64,000 nt of DNA, taken from contig NZ_CP042968.1 of NCBI RefSeq assembly GCF_001693515.2, positions 620,001-684,000 on the forward strand, given 5' to 3'. Positions 1 through 7,462 of the stretch are shown one piece after another. The position numbers were made by a program, and so were the translations under genes. The number at the start of each line of letters is the position of its first letter. Positions within the stretch are counted from its first letter, which is position 1. The DNA is from Bradyrhizobium paxllaeri (GTDB taxonomy: Bacteria > Pseudomonadota > Alphaproteobacteria > Rhizobiales > Xanthobacteraceae). The notes under the pieces are model-generated. The model had not been told where the DNA came from. It saw only the letters and a list, made by a program, of their open reading frames with translations, and did not search any database.

Positions 1-950
1 TGACCGCCGCGATCGAGGTTCAGAATCTGCGATGCGAGTTTCGCGTGCGCACCGGCCTGATGTCGCAGGAAAAGCGCGTGATCGCGGTCGACAATGTCAC
101 GTTCAGCGTGCCGGCCGGCAGCGTGCTCGGCGTCGTCGGCGAGTCCGGATGCGGCAAATCCACGCTGGCGCGCCTGATCCTTGGCCTGCTCAAGCCGACA
201 GCGGGCACGGTGCTGGTCGACGGCAGGAGCCTGTTCGATCTCGATCGCAAGGCGCGGGCGCGGCTGATCCAGCCGGTGTTTCAGGACCCGTTCGCGTCGC
301 TCAACCCGCGCCGGCGCATCAAGGACATCGTGGCCCTGCCGCTGGCGGCCCAGGGCACCTTCTCGCGCGGCGAGATCGAGCGCCGCGTCGGCGGCATTCT
401 GGAGCGTGTCGGCCTCTCGGCTGCGATGGGCGAGCGCATGCCTGCGCAACTCTCCGGCGGGCAACGCCAGCGCGCGGCGATTGCACGTGCGCTGGTGCTG
501 GAGCCGCGGATCGTGATCTGCGACGAGCCGACCAGCGCGCTCGACGTCTCAGTGCAGGCGCAGATCCTCAATCTGCTGGCCGATCTGCGCCGCGATCTCG
601 GGCTGACCTATCTCTTCATCAGCCACAATCTCGCGGTCGTCGAGCATGTCGCGAGCGAAGTCGCGGTGATGTATCTCGGTCGCTTCGTCGAGCGCAACGA
701 GACCGACGCCCTGTTTCGCACGCCCCGGCACCCCTACACCCAGGCGCTGCTGGAAAGCGTGCTGACGCCGGAGCCGGGCAAGGGCGTACCGGATATCGGC
801 CTCGGCGACGCCATGCCCGATCCGTCCAATATTCCGCCGGGCTGCCGGTTCAACCCGCGTTGCCGCATCGCGGTCGAGCGCTGCCGCCATGAGGCACCAA
901 CGCCCATGGTCCGGCCGCCCGCGGGGATGGTAGAATGTCATCTGGCATAG
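1..950 (+). CDS. Peptide/nickel-type ABC transporter ATP-binding protein (OppF/DppF-like)
   Basis: Cytoplasmic ATPase that powers import of peptides or similar solutes through an inner-membrane permease pair. The reading frame is open from base 3, and bases 1-2 are TG followed by ACC, so the ATG very probably begins one base outside the window; an internal GTG at 45 would cut off conserved sequence. Visible motifs are Walker A (GESGCGKST, near residue 50), the signature LSGGQRQR (near 153), Walker B followed by DEPTSALD, the switch histidine region (ISHNLAVV), and the cysteine-containing C-terminal extension typical of oligopeptide ATPases (CRFNPRC). The partner ATPase and permeases would lie left of the window. 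It is followed after about 40 bases by a binding-protein gene, which fits a transporter operon. The substrate cannot be read from the sequence. Confidence 0.93.
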   Translation, partial: TAAIEVQNLRCEFRVRTGLMSQEKRVIAVDNVTFSVPAGSVLGVVGESGCGKSTLARLILGLLKPTAGTVLVDGRSLFDLDRKARARLIQPVFQDPFASLNPRRRIKDIVALPLAAQGTFSRGEIERRVGGILERVGLSAAMGERMPAQLSGGQRQRAAIARALVLEPRIVICDEPTSALDVSVQAQILNLLADLRRDLGLTYLFISHNLAVVEHVASEVAVMYLGRFVERNETDALFRTPRHPYTQALLESVLTPEPGKGVPDIGLGDAMPDPSNIPPGCRFNPRCRIAVERCRHEAPTPMVRPPAGMVECHLA

Positions 951-960
951 GGCGTGCTTC
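943..960 (+). promoter_or_regulatory. Possible weak sigma-54 promoter
   Basis: CTGGCAT, five bases, then GTGCT keeps the GG-N10-GC spacing of -24/-12 promoters. It ends about 34 bases before the binding-protein start at 992 and overlaps the end of the upstream ATPase gene. Two of the usually conserved positions differ, so this is a suggestion only. It gains some weight from the much better sites at 54150 and 54245 in front of related genes. Confidence 0.25.
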
Positions 961-991
961 ACTTTGTAAACGGAAAATAATGGAGAGCGAT

Positions 992-2520
992 ATGCGCATG
1001 CAAAGCAAGCTCCGGGTTGCAATTCTGGCGGCGGTTCTCTCGGGCGCCGGTGCATTGCCGGCGGCGGCACAGAAATCAGCCGACACGCTGCGGATCGTGA
1101 TGCGCGACGCGCTGCCCAACTCGATCCCTTCTACAACAACCTTCGCACCGGCGTGGTGATGCACCACCAGGGCTGGGACGCGCTGGTCTACCGCAATCCG
1201 GACACCTTCAAGCTCGAGCCGCTGCTGGCGACCGAATGGAAGCTGCCGGACCCGACCACGATCGAGTTCGTGCTGCGGCCCGGCGTCAAGTTTCATGACG
1301 GCAGCGCGTTCACAGCCGACGACGTCGTCTACACGATCAACCTCGTGGCTGATCCGGCGAGCCGTGTATCGACGCCCGCAAACTACAACTGGATCGACAA
1401 GGCGGAGAAGACCGGCGATCTGTCGGTGCGCGTCAAGCTGAAGCGCCCGAACCCGGCGGCGCTGGAATATTTCGCGCTGGTGCTGCCGATCTACCCCAAG
1501 GCCTATCGCGAAAAGGTCGGCGCGGAAGGCTACGCCAAGGCGCCGGTCGGCGCGGGCCCCTACAAGATCACCAAAGTCGAGCCCGGCGTCTCCATCGACT
1601 TCGAGCGGTTCGAGGATTACTGGGCCGGCAGTCCCAAGGGCAAGCCCACGATCAAGAAGATGAGCGTGCGCTTCGTGCCTGACGCCGCGACCGAGATGAC
1701 CGAATTGCTCGCCGGCCGCGCCGACTGGATCTGGAACATGAATCCGGACCAGCTTGAGGCCGTGAACCGGATGCCGCATCTGCAGGCGGTGCGCAAGGAA
1801 TCGATGCGGATCGGCTATCTCTCGCTCGACGCCGCCGGCCGCACCGGCGCCGACAATCCCCTGACCAAGCAGAAGGTGCGTCAGGCGATCTGGCACGCGA
1901 TCGATCGCAAGGCGATCGCTGAGAAGCTCGTCACCGGCGGCAGCCGCGTCCCGGGCGCACCATGCTTCCCGTCGCAGTTCGGCTGCGACGCCGAAGCCGC
2001 GGTGACCTACGACTATGATCCCGCGAAGGCAAAGAAGCTTCTCGCCGAGGCCGGCTATCCCGACGGCTTTGACGTCGAGCTCGCCAGCTACGTGCTGCCG
2101 CAATGGGGATCATCCGTCCAGAACTACCTGCATGCGGTCGGCATCCGCGCCAAGCTCAACCAGCTTCAGACCGCGGCCCTGATCCAGCGCGCCAAGGCCG
2201 GCGAACTCAGGATGTATCTCGGCAGCTGGGGTAGCTATTCGATCAACGACGTCTCTGCCATCATGCCTAACTTCTTCGATGGCGGCGCCGACGACTACGC
2301 GCGCGACCCCGACGTGCAGAAATCGCTGATCCAGGGCGGATCAACCATCAACCCGGAGGTGCGCAAGGAGGCCTATTCGGCGGCGATCAAGAAGATCACC
2401 GAGCAGGCCTACTGGGCCCCGCTGCACACCTACGTAACGACCTACGGCCATTCGAAGCAGCTCGACTTCACGCCGTACCCGGACGAACTGCCGCGCTTCT
2501 ATCTGGCGAAGTGGAAGTAG
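992..2520 (+). pseudogene. Peptide-type ABC transporter solute-binding protein, frameshifted
   Basis: Periplasmic binding protein of the SBP_bac_5 (DppA/OppA) family. The start at 992 has GGAGAG four bases upstream and is followed by a signal peptide ending near AAAQ. The frame then runs to RDALPN and ends in an unrelated tail with a stop at about 1159. From about 1122 the family sequence continues in another frame (DPFYNNLRTGVV, then HHQGWDALVY, RPGVKFHDGSAFTADDVVYT) to the end at 2520. Adding one base near 1118-1124 would restore a continuous protein of about 510 residues, the normal family length. Everything downstream is well conserved, so the lesion is either very recent or a sequencing error. 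It sits directly after an oligopeptide ATPase gene and presumably served that transporter. Confidence 0.85.
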
Positions 2521-2556
2521 GACGGGCCGTCACTTGTGCGTTCGCTATATGCACTG

Positions 2557-2576
2557 CGCGGGGCTTTGGCCCCGCG
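2557..2576 (+). terminator. GC-rich hairpin after the binding-protein gene
   Basis: An 8-bp perfect stem (CGCGGGGC/GCCCCGCG) with a TTTG loop lies 37 bases after the stop codon. No U-run follows directly, so Rho-independent termination is only possible. Confidence 0.35.
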
Positions 2577-2683
2577 ACCGCGACCCGGCGCCCCGACGTT
2601 CCGGAATATTTAATTTTTCGGCCGCATAGTCCGGTTTTTAATTGCTATCTCCTTTGATGTTGATGTCCCGCGGAGTTTTCGCG

Positions 2684-2923
2684 ATGGTCGAAACCCGGAT
2701 TGCGCCACGTGTCCGTGTCATGAAGGCCGCCAAGATCGAGTATGGCGGCGATAAGTATGCCTGTACCGTTCGCGATATATCCACCACGGGCGCGGCGCTG
2801 GATTTTCCGGACCTGATCCGTATTCCCAATGAATTCACATTGATCCTCCCTGAGGACGGATTGAAGCTGCCTTGCCATGTCGTTTGGCGCAGGGAGTACA
2901 GGGTTGGCGTAGCGTTCGACTAG
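2684..2923 (+). CDS. Small PilZ-domain protein
   Basis: A protein of about 79 residues consisting of a single PilZ-type beta-barrel, the family that binds cyclic di-GMP. The N-terminal arginines (ETRIAPRVRV) sit where the RxxxR ligand loop is expected, and VRDISTTGAAL gives the second motif, normally (D/N)xSxxG. The start at 2684 is preferred because GGAG lies eight bases before it; longer starts at 2642-2663 are possible but would add no conserved sequence. The gene stands alone, with no transporter or motility gene beside it. The first motif is degenerate, so ligand binding is uncertain. Short stand-alone PilZ proteins of this type are common in Bradyrhizobium relatives. Confidence 0.75.
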   Translation: MVETRIAPRVRVMKAAKIEYGGDKYACTVRDISTTGAALDFPDLIRIPNEFTLILPEDGLKLPCHVVWRREYRVGVAFD

Positions 2924-2938
2924 CGGCGCAAGAATTTT

Positions 2939-3025
2939 GTAGGGTGGGCAAAGCGCAGCGTGCCCACCATTGCGAGCGGCGTCCCGGATGGTGGGCACGG
3001 CGCGAAGCGCGCCTTTGCCCACCCT
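2939..3025. repeat. Dispersed palindromic repeat, family A, copy 1
   Basis: The left arm GTAGGGTGGGCAAAGCG and the right arm CTTTGCCCACCCT are inverted copies, with an inner GTGCCCACCA/TGGTGGGCAC pair, so the transcript would fold into a long two-part stem. Related copies lie at 14535-14627 and 52375-52489. It lies just after the PilZ gene. Confidence 0.85.
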
Positions 3026-4605
3026 CATATGAGGCGTTTTGAGTCAAGCATCCCGACAGGGCTTGGATGTGATTTTTACGTTCGGTGGAGCGGCGGCGCG
3101 CGGAGCCATGCGTAGCGCAGCGTGCCGCCGCGGTCGGTGCGCTCAGGGACTGGCTTCCGGCGATTTATGCAGTTGCTCACTGCATCACCTCATATCCGGT
3201 CGGACCGTTGTCCGTACCCACATTCCGCATGCATGCGGCGAGGAAGCCACGAGGATGAGACCCATCTACGAAACAGCCTGTTTGCTGGCCCAAGGGTGGC
3301 ACGGTCACCATCCATCCCGCGCTGACCGCGGCAGATGCCGCGACGCTGACGCATTCGTTGAAGTGGTTAGATCTTTACAGCCTTGAGCGCCGCGCCTTCC
3401 GGCACGAGACCGGTCGTGAGGTAGCGCCAGAGCGCCACCATCAGCTTGCGCGCCAGGGCGACGATGGCGACGCGCTTGATGCGCTTGCCGGCATCGAGCG
3501 TGCGCTTGCGGTACTCCAGGGTCAGCTTGCTGTCCGGCTGATGCCGCAGCCACAGCCAGGCCAGTTCGATCGCGGCACAGCGGGCGCGCGGATTGCCCGC
3601 CTTGCTGATGCCCTGGTCGCGGTCGATGCCGCCGCTCCGCCACGGACTGGGCGTCAGCCCGAAATAGCTCCCGACCTCGCGGCGATTGCGGAAGTCCTTG
3701 TAGAACACCTCGCTGGTCAGCGTCGTCGCGAACGCCGGGCCGAGGCATTTGAGCCGGCGCAGCAGTTCGCTGCGCCGGGTCATCTCGGCTTCCGCAGGCA
3801 TTGGCTCCGCTGCGGCCGCCTCCTGCGCGAGCGCATCGAGCCGATCGCGCACCAGCATCAGCCGCGCGTGCTCGTGTCGGATCTCGCTCAGCATCCGCGG
3901 CGGCACCGCCTGGCCTTGCCAATCCCGCTGCGCCGCCAGCCAGCTCAGCCAGTCGCGTCGGCGCGGGTTCCCGACCGTCATGCCCAGCAGGCGCAGCAGC
4001 GCCTTGATCCGGTTGGTGTGCGCGGTTTGCTCCTTGATCAGCCGGTCGCGCTCGCGGCTGCCGCGGCGGGCGTCCTCCTGTTCGGCGGCAGGCACCCGGA
4101 CGATCCGCACCACCCGCGGCTCGCCGCGCAGATACGCCATCAGCGTGCGCAGCATCCGCTCGCCATCGATCCGGTCGGTCTTCACCCGCCGCGCCCGCTG
4201 GTCCACCGCAATGCTGGCGGGATCAAACACGTAGTTCGTGATGCCGGCCGCCAGCAGCAGCCGGTGCAGCCAGAACCCGTCGTAGCCCGCCTCGTAGCAG
4301 CTCGCCACCGCCGGAACGCCTCCCAGCGTTCGAGCCGCCCGCTCCCGAACCCGACCCACCAACGCCAACAGCTCGGCATGATCGCCACCCTCCAGCTTGT
4401 GGTGCGATATCTTGTCCTTGTCCGGGCTGTGCAGCGCGACCCGCCAGCTCCGCTGGCTCAGTTCGATTGCAACGAAAATTGTGCCAATATGCCCGGCGGT
4501 GGGCGCGGCTACGGTGGATGCTTGCATCTGACTCTCCGAGGGGTTCGAGTGTGGAAACCCAAACCTTATCGGAAAGGCCACGCTCACCGCCTCATGGAAT
4601 CTACG
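3026..4605 (-). mobile_element. IS110-family insertion element (ends not resolved)
   Basis: A transposase gene (3367-4527, minus) with about 340 bases of non-coding DNA downstream and about 80 upstream lies between repeat A copy 1 (ending 3025) and a partial family C repeat (from about 4606). IS110 elements lack obvious terminal inverted repeats, so the ends given are only the limits set by the flanking repeats. The 3026-3366 stretch has no convincing gene. It contains a GC-rich inverted repeat near 3092-3131 and could belong to the element's non-coding RNA region. Confidence 0.5.
3367..4527 (-). CDS. IS110-family transposase
   Basis: DEDD-type transposase of about 386 residues, the usual family length. 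The start at 4527 is chosen because GGAGAG lies just upstream; a longer frame from 4722 overlaps the neighbouring gene. The N-terminal RuvC-like domain shows acidic positions in FVAIELSQ, CYEAGYDG and KTDRIDGERML. The first acidic residue is Glu where many relatives have Asp. A basic, helical linker follows, and the C-terminal domain has LKCLGPAFATTL and the WRSGGIDRDQGISKAGN stretch, whose SGG serine corresponds to the proposed catalytic serine. IS110 enzymes work with a structured RNA encoded in the element's own non-coding end. No frameshift is visible, so the protein may be active. Confidence 0.92.
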   Translation of the reverse strand: MQASTVAAPTAGHIGTIFVAIELSQRSWRVALHSPDKDKISHHKLEGGDHAELLALVGRVRERAARTLGGVPAVASCYEAGYDGFWLHRLLLAAGITNYVFDPASIAVDQRARRVKTDRIDGERMLRTLMAYLRGEPRVVRIVRVPAAEQEDARRGSRERDRLIKEQTAHTNRIKALLRLLGMTVGNPRRRDWLSWLAAQRDWQGQAVPPRMLSEIRHEHARLMLVRDRLDALAQEAAAAEPMPAEAEMTRRSELLRRLKCLGPAFATTLTSEVFYKDFRNRREVGSYFGLTPSPWRSGGIDRDQGISKAGNPRARCAAIELAWLWLRHQPDSKLTLEYRKRTLDAGKRIKRVAIVALARKLMVALWRYLTTGLVPEGAALKAVKI

Positions 4606-4647
4606 ATTTGCGCGAGCGCGGGTCGCCTCGCTCGCAATGACGGTGGC
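4606..4647. repeat. Partial palindromic repeat, family C
   Basis: The stretch ending GCCTCGCTCGCAATGACGG matches the right end of the family C repeats at 24044 and 41274. The left half is missing, which fits either loss or disruption by the adjacent IS110 element. Confidence 0.5.
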
Positions 4648-4670
4648 CCTGCCAGGGCGCATTTGCGGTC

Positions 4671-5375
4671 TCAGTCGCCGAACCGTTCGATGACATCCGC
4701 GAGCGGGATGTGGCCGACACAAGCGCCTGATCCCGAACCAATGTCTCCGCTCTCCAGCGCCGTTGCATGGATGACGGCTGGGTCGGCATCAAGGCGCCGG
4801 CGTAAGGCGGCGAGTTTTGGCCAGCGCGAGGGATCAGCGACCTGATGGAAGTCGAGCCATCGCGCGACGCCGATCAGAATGCCATCGGCCAGCGTCGGGC
4901 GCTCACCCATGAGAAAGGATTGATCGCCGATCATGGCTTCGAGCTTGTCATGCCGTTCGATCACCCGCGCGGAGCCGAACTCACGCAGCGATGCCTGCAG
5001 TTGCGGGTTCGGTTTCGCCATCTCCAGGGCGACCCATAGCGGCGAGAAGGCGCCGGTGAAGCCGGTGTTAACAAAGGCCATGAGCTGGTGCATCCGGTCT
5101 GCTTCCGGCGAAAGCGGTTCGAAGCTGATGCGTCGTTCGCTGTCTCTTGCCTCCAGCCAACTGGCGATCGCCATCGCCTCGGTCAGCACCCGCCCTGCAT
5201 CCGTAATCAAGACCGGCGTTTCATGCCGGGCATTGATGCGGGCATAGGAAGGATCGCGCATCTCGCCGAGCATATCGACCCGGCAGAGCGAATAGGGTTT
5301 GCCAAGCCATTCAAGCGCGGCGACAAGCCCCATCGAGCTTCCGGCGGGGAAGCCATAAGTGAGAATCGGTTCCAC
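4671..5375 (-). CDS. Glutathione S-transferase family protein
   Basis: Cytoplasmic GST-fold protein of 234 residues. The N-terminal thioredoxin-like half runs from MEPILTYGFPAGSSMG and includes the cis-proline segment ETPVLITDAGRVLTEAMAI, with the glutathione-contacting E/A pair. The helical C-terminal half includes the structural LADGILIGVARW segment. The Gly-Ser-Ser run near residue 12 may hold the activating serine. It is transcribed away from an HxlR-type regulator across 109 bases that contain a perfect palindrome, which suggests control by that regulator. The last residues extend into the remnant repeat by the IS element but look intact. The substrate is unknown; family members conjugate or reduce electrophiles. 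Confidence 0.85.
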   Translation of the reverse strand: MEPILTYGFPAGSSMGLVAALEWLGKPYSLCRVDMLGEMRDPSYARINARHETPVLITDAGRVLTEAMAIASWLEARDSERRISFEPLSPEADRMHQLMAFVNTGFTGAFSPLWVALEMAKPNPQLQASLREFGSARVIERHDKLEAMIGDQSFLMGERPTLADGILIGVARWLDFHQVADPSRWPKLAALRRRLDADPAVIHATALESGDIGSGSGACVGHIPLADVIERFGD

Positions 5376-5402
5376 TGGTTTGTTCTCCGTGATTTCTGTC
5401 GA

Positions 5403-5472
5403 TCACGCTGCGCAGCGTGACTGGAAACTACGGATCGCGCTGCCCAAGTAAATTACGCACCTTTTTGTAACC
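5403..5472. promoter_or_regulatory. Divergent control region with perfect palindrome (GST/HxlR)
   Basis: TCACGCTGCGCAGCGTGA (5403-5420) is an 18-bp perfect palindrome. A second short palindrome, GTAAATTAC (5448-5456), is followed by TTGTAAC (5466-5472). Both lie between the divergent GST and HxlR genes, where a dimeric winged-helix regulator would bind. Assignment to HxlR is inference. Confidence 0.45.
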
Positions 5473-5484
5473 ACGAGTCATCGG

Positions 5485-5838
5485 ATGAAAGATCTCGTCT
5501 CCCGCTGTCCCATCGAAGAAGTGATGCAGGTCATCAGCGGTCGCTGGCCCGGTCTGCTGATCTACTATCTGAAGCAGGGCACCAAACGCTTCAGCGATTT
5601 GCGCAGGGACAACCCCACCATCTCGCACAGGATGCTCACATTGGAGCTTCGCAAGCTGGAGGACGCCGGCATTGTCGCGCGTACTGAATTCGAGGGATAT
5701 CCGTTGCGCGTGGAATATGACCTGACGCCGGCTGGTCTCAAACTGGTGCCGCTGCTTGACGCCCTCGGTGACTGGTGGGATGCGACTGAAGCCGGTCGCA
5801 GTCAGGCCGGCACGTTGCCGGTGCAGGCCACGGAATAA
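5485..5838 (+). CDS. HxlR-family winged-helix transcriptional regulator
   Basis: A protein of 117 residues, the normal HxlR size. It opens with CPIEEVMQVISGRWPGLLIYYL, where the early cysteine is the one used for redox or electrophile sensing in several family members. The recognition-helix region FSDLRRDNPTISHRMLTLELRKLEDAGIV and wing residues EGYPLRVEYDLTPAG follow. It is divergent from a glutathione transferase gene, a common arrangement in which the regulator controls its neighbour and itself. That target assignment is inferred from position and from the palindromes at 5403-5472. Confidence 0.9.
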   Translation: MKDLVSRCPIEEVMQVISGRWPGLLIYYLKQGTKRFSDLRRDNPTISHRMLTLELRKLEDAGIVARTEFEGYPLRVEYDLTPAGLKLVPLLDALGDWWDATEAGRSQAGTLPVQATE

Positions 5839-5871
5839 TCTGCGAGCAGTTGCCCCAGGCCGACAAAGCCA

Positions 5872-6453
5872 TCAATCGCCGCGGCGCTGGCGGTCGCGAT
5901 AGGCTCGGGTCTTCTCCCGGTTTCCGCATCGGTCCGATGAACACCAGCGGCGATTGCCCGGCTTGGAGCGGTCGTAGAAGACCCAGTGGCACTCGTCGGA
6001 ACTGCATATCTTCATACGTTCAAGCCTGCCGCTGTCGGACAGGCGCACGAGCTCGGCCAGAACGCCGCCAAGCCCGCTGCTCGCACGCCGCACGACCGGC
6101 CGCAAATCGAGCGAACGCTTCCGGGAAGCCGTGACCGACAATGGAAAGCGGGCGGCGGCGCGTTCAAGCTCGATGGCCGCCGCGCTCTGCTGTGCCGGCG
6201 ATGAGCTCAGGAACTGTCTGAGGGCGGTACGCAGCTCCAGCGCTTCGCGGTGCTCGGCGTGCGAAATCCGGGTGCCGGATTTTAGCAGGCCACGTGTCTG
6301 CAGCCATTTTTCGAGCTGCGCCGGCGTCTCCAGCTCGTCACCGGGCTCATGCGCGACGCCCTGCTCGACATATCGGCGCAGGTCGACCGAGTTCACGAAA
6401 TCGTACAGCAACGCGATATCGCCCGGAACCGGGAATTTTTCCGAAAGTCTCAT
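5872..6453 (-). CDS. CGNR zinc-finger / ABATE-domain regulator
   Basis: A protein of 193 residues with the family's two parts. The N-terminal ABATE (stress-induced) domain covers FVNSVDLRRYVEQGV, ETPAQLEKWL and ALELRTALRQFL. The C-terminal CGNR zinc finger (about 148-190) has CSSDECHWVFYDRS and WCSSDRCGNREKTRAYRDRQ, supplying the four cysteines and the CGNR motif. Such proteins are predicted DNA-binding regulators. It is divergent from a haloalkane dehalogenase gene across 110 bases containing two inverted repeats, so it probably controls that operon. The inducer is not deducible. Confidence 0.88.
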   Translation of the reverse strand: MRLSEKFPVPGDIALLYDFVNSVDLRRYVEQGVAHEPGDELETPAQLEKWLQTRGLLKSGTRISHAEHREALELRTALRQFLSSSPAQQSAAAIELERAAARFPLSVTASRKRSLDLRPVVRRASSGLGGVLAELVRLSDSGRLERMKICSSDECHWVFYDRSKPGNRRWCSSDRCGNREKTRAYRDRQRRGD

Positions 6454-6456
6454 AAC

Positions 6457-6517
6457 ACCAGCATAATCTTTTTACTGGTTTCTGCAACAAACACCTGTTA
6501 ATTACGTTAGCAGGTGT
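6457..6517. promoter_or_regulatory. Candidate operators between CGNR regulator and dehalogenase
   Basis: Two inverted repeats lie in the divergent intergenic region: ACCAG (6457-6461) with CTGGT (6475-6479), and ACACCTG (6491-6497) with CAGGTGT (6511-6517). The AT-rich spacers between them look promoter-like. The second site lies about 47 bases before the dehalogenase start. Confidence 0.45.
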
Positions 6518-6563
6518 CGAAGGCAGCAGGGGTTCCGCACGCCTGAGCAGAGGAGATTCCCAA

Positions 6564-7457
6564 ATGACCCATTCCCCGATCTCGACCGAGGAGGTGTCCT
6601 ACCGGAAGCGTGTGGCGGTGCTGGATACCAACATGGCTTACGTCGATGCCGGCGAGGGCGATCCGATCGTCTTCCTGCACGGCAATCCGACGCCGTCATA
6701 TCTGTGGCGCAACATCATCCCGTACCTGCTGCCCTATGGGCGCTGCCTTGCGCCGGACTATGTGGGCATGGGCAATTCCGGTCCTGCGCCTGATGGAAAT
6801 TACCGGTTCGTCGATCATCGCCGCTATCTCGACGCCTGGTTCGAGGCGATGGGCTTGACGAAGAACGTGATCCTCGTCGTCCACGACTGGGGCTCGGCGC
6901 TGGGCTTCGATTGGGCTCGGCGCAACCCCGGGCGCGTGAAGGCGATCGCCTACATGGAGGGGATCGTGCGTCCGTTCGCGTCCTGGGATGAATGGCCCGC
7001 GGCCACGCGCGCCTTCTTTCAGGGACAGCGGACCGATCGCGGCGAGGACATGATCCTCCGGCAGAATCTGTTCATCGAATATCTGCTGCCGCTGCGCCAC
7101 ATCCCCGAGGAGGCGATCGAGGTCTACCGGCGCCACTATCGCAATCCCGGTCTCTCGCGCATGCCGATGCTGGCCTGGACGCGCGATCTGCCGATCGCCG
7201 GCGAACCGGCAGATGTGGTGGCGATCGTCGACGACTACGCGCGGTGGCTCTCCGCAAGCCCGATACCAAAACTTTTCATCGACGCCGAACCGGCCGGTTT
7301 TCTGATTGGCGCGCAGCGCGAGTTTTGCCGCGCCTGGCCCAACCAGCAGACGGTCATGATTCCGGGCGCGCACTTTCTGCAGGAGGAGGCGCCTGACGAG
7401 GTCGGCAGAGCGCTGGCTCGCTTTGTCGCGAATGTCCACGCGGGAGCGATGGGCTGA
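6564..7457 (+). CDS. Haloalkane dehalogenase (HLD-II type)
   Basis: Alpha/beta-hydrolase that cleaves carbon-halogen bonds to give an alcohol and a halide. The protein has 297 residues, the family length. The full HLD-II catalytic pentad is readable: nucleophile Asp in VVHDWGSAL (about residue 108), the halide-binding Trp next to it, halide-binding Asn in HGNPTPSYLW (about 41), catalytic acid Glu in AYMEGIVRP (about 132), and His in GAHFLQEEAPDEVG (about 270). This arrangement matches the LinB/DhaA subgroup, not DhlA. AGAGGAG precedes the start. It is followed five bases later by an amidase gene and preceded by a divergent CGNR regulator. The natural substrate is unknown. Confidence 0.92.
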   Translation: MTHSPISTEEVSYRKRVAVLDTNMAYVDAGEGDPIVFLHGNPTPSYLWRNIIPYLLPYGRCLAPDYVGMGNSGPAPDGNYRFVDHRRYLDAWFEAMGLTKNVILVVHDWGSALGFDWARRNPGRVKAIAYMEGIVRPFASWDEWPAATRAFFQGQRTDRGEDMILRQNLFIEYLLPLRHIPEEAIEVYRRHYRNPGLSRMPMLAWTRDLPIAGEPADVVAIVDDYARWLSASPIPKLFIDAEPAGFLIGAQREFCRAWPNQQTVMIPGAHFLQEEAPDEVGRALARFVANVHAGAMG

Positions 7458-7462
7458 GCGTC

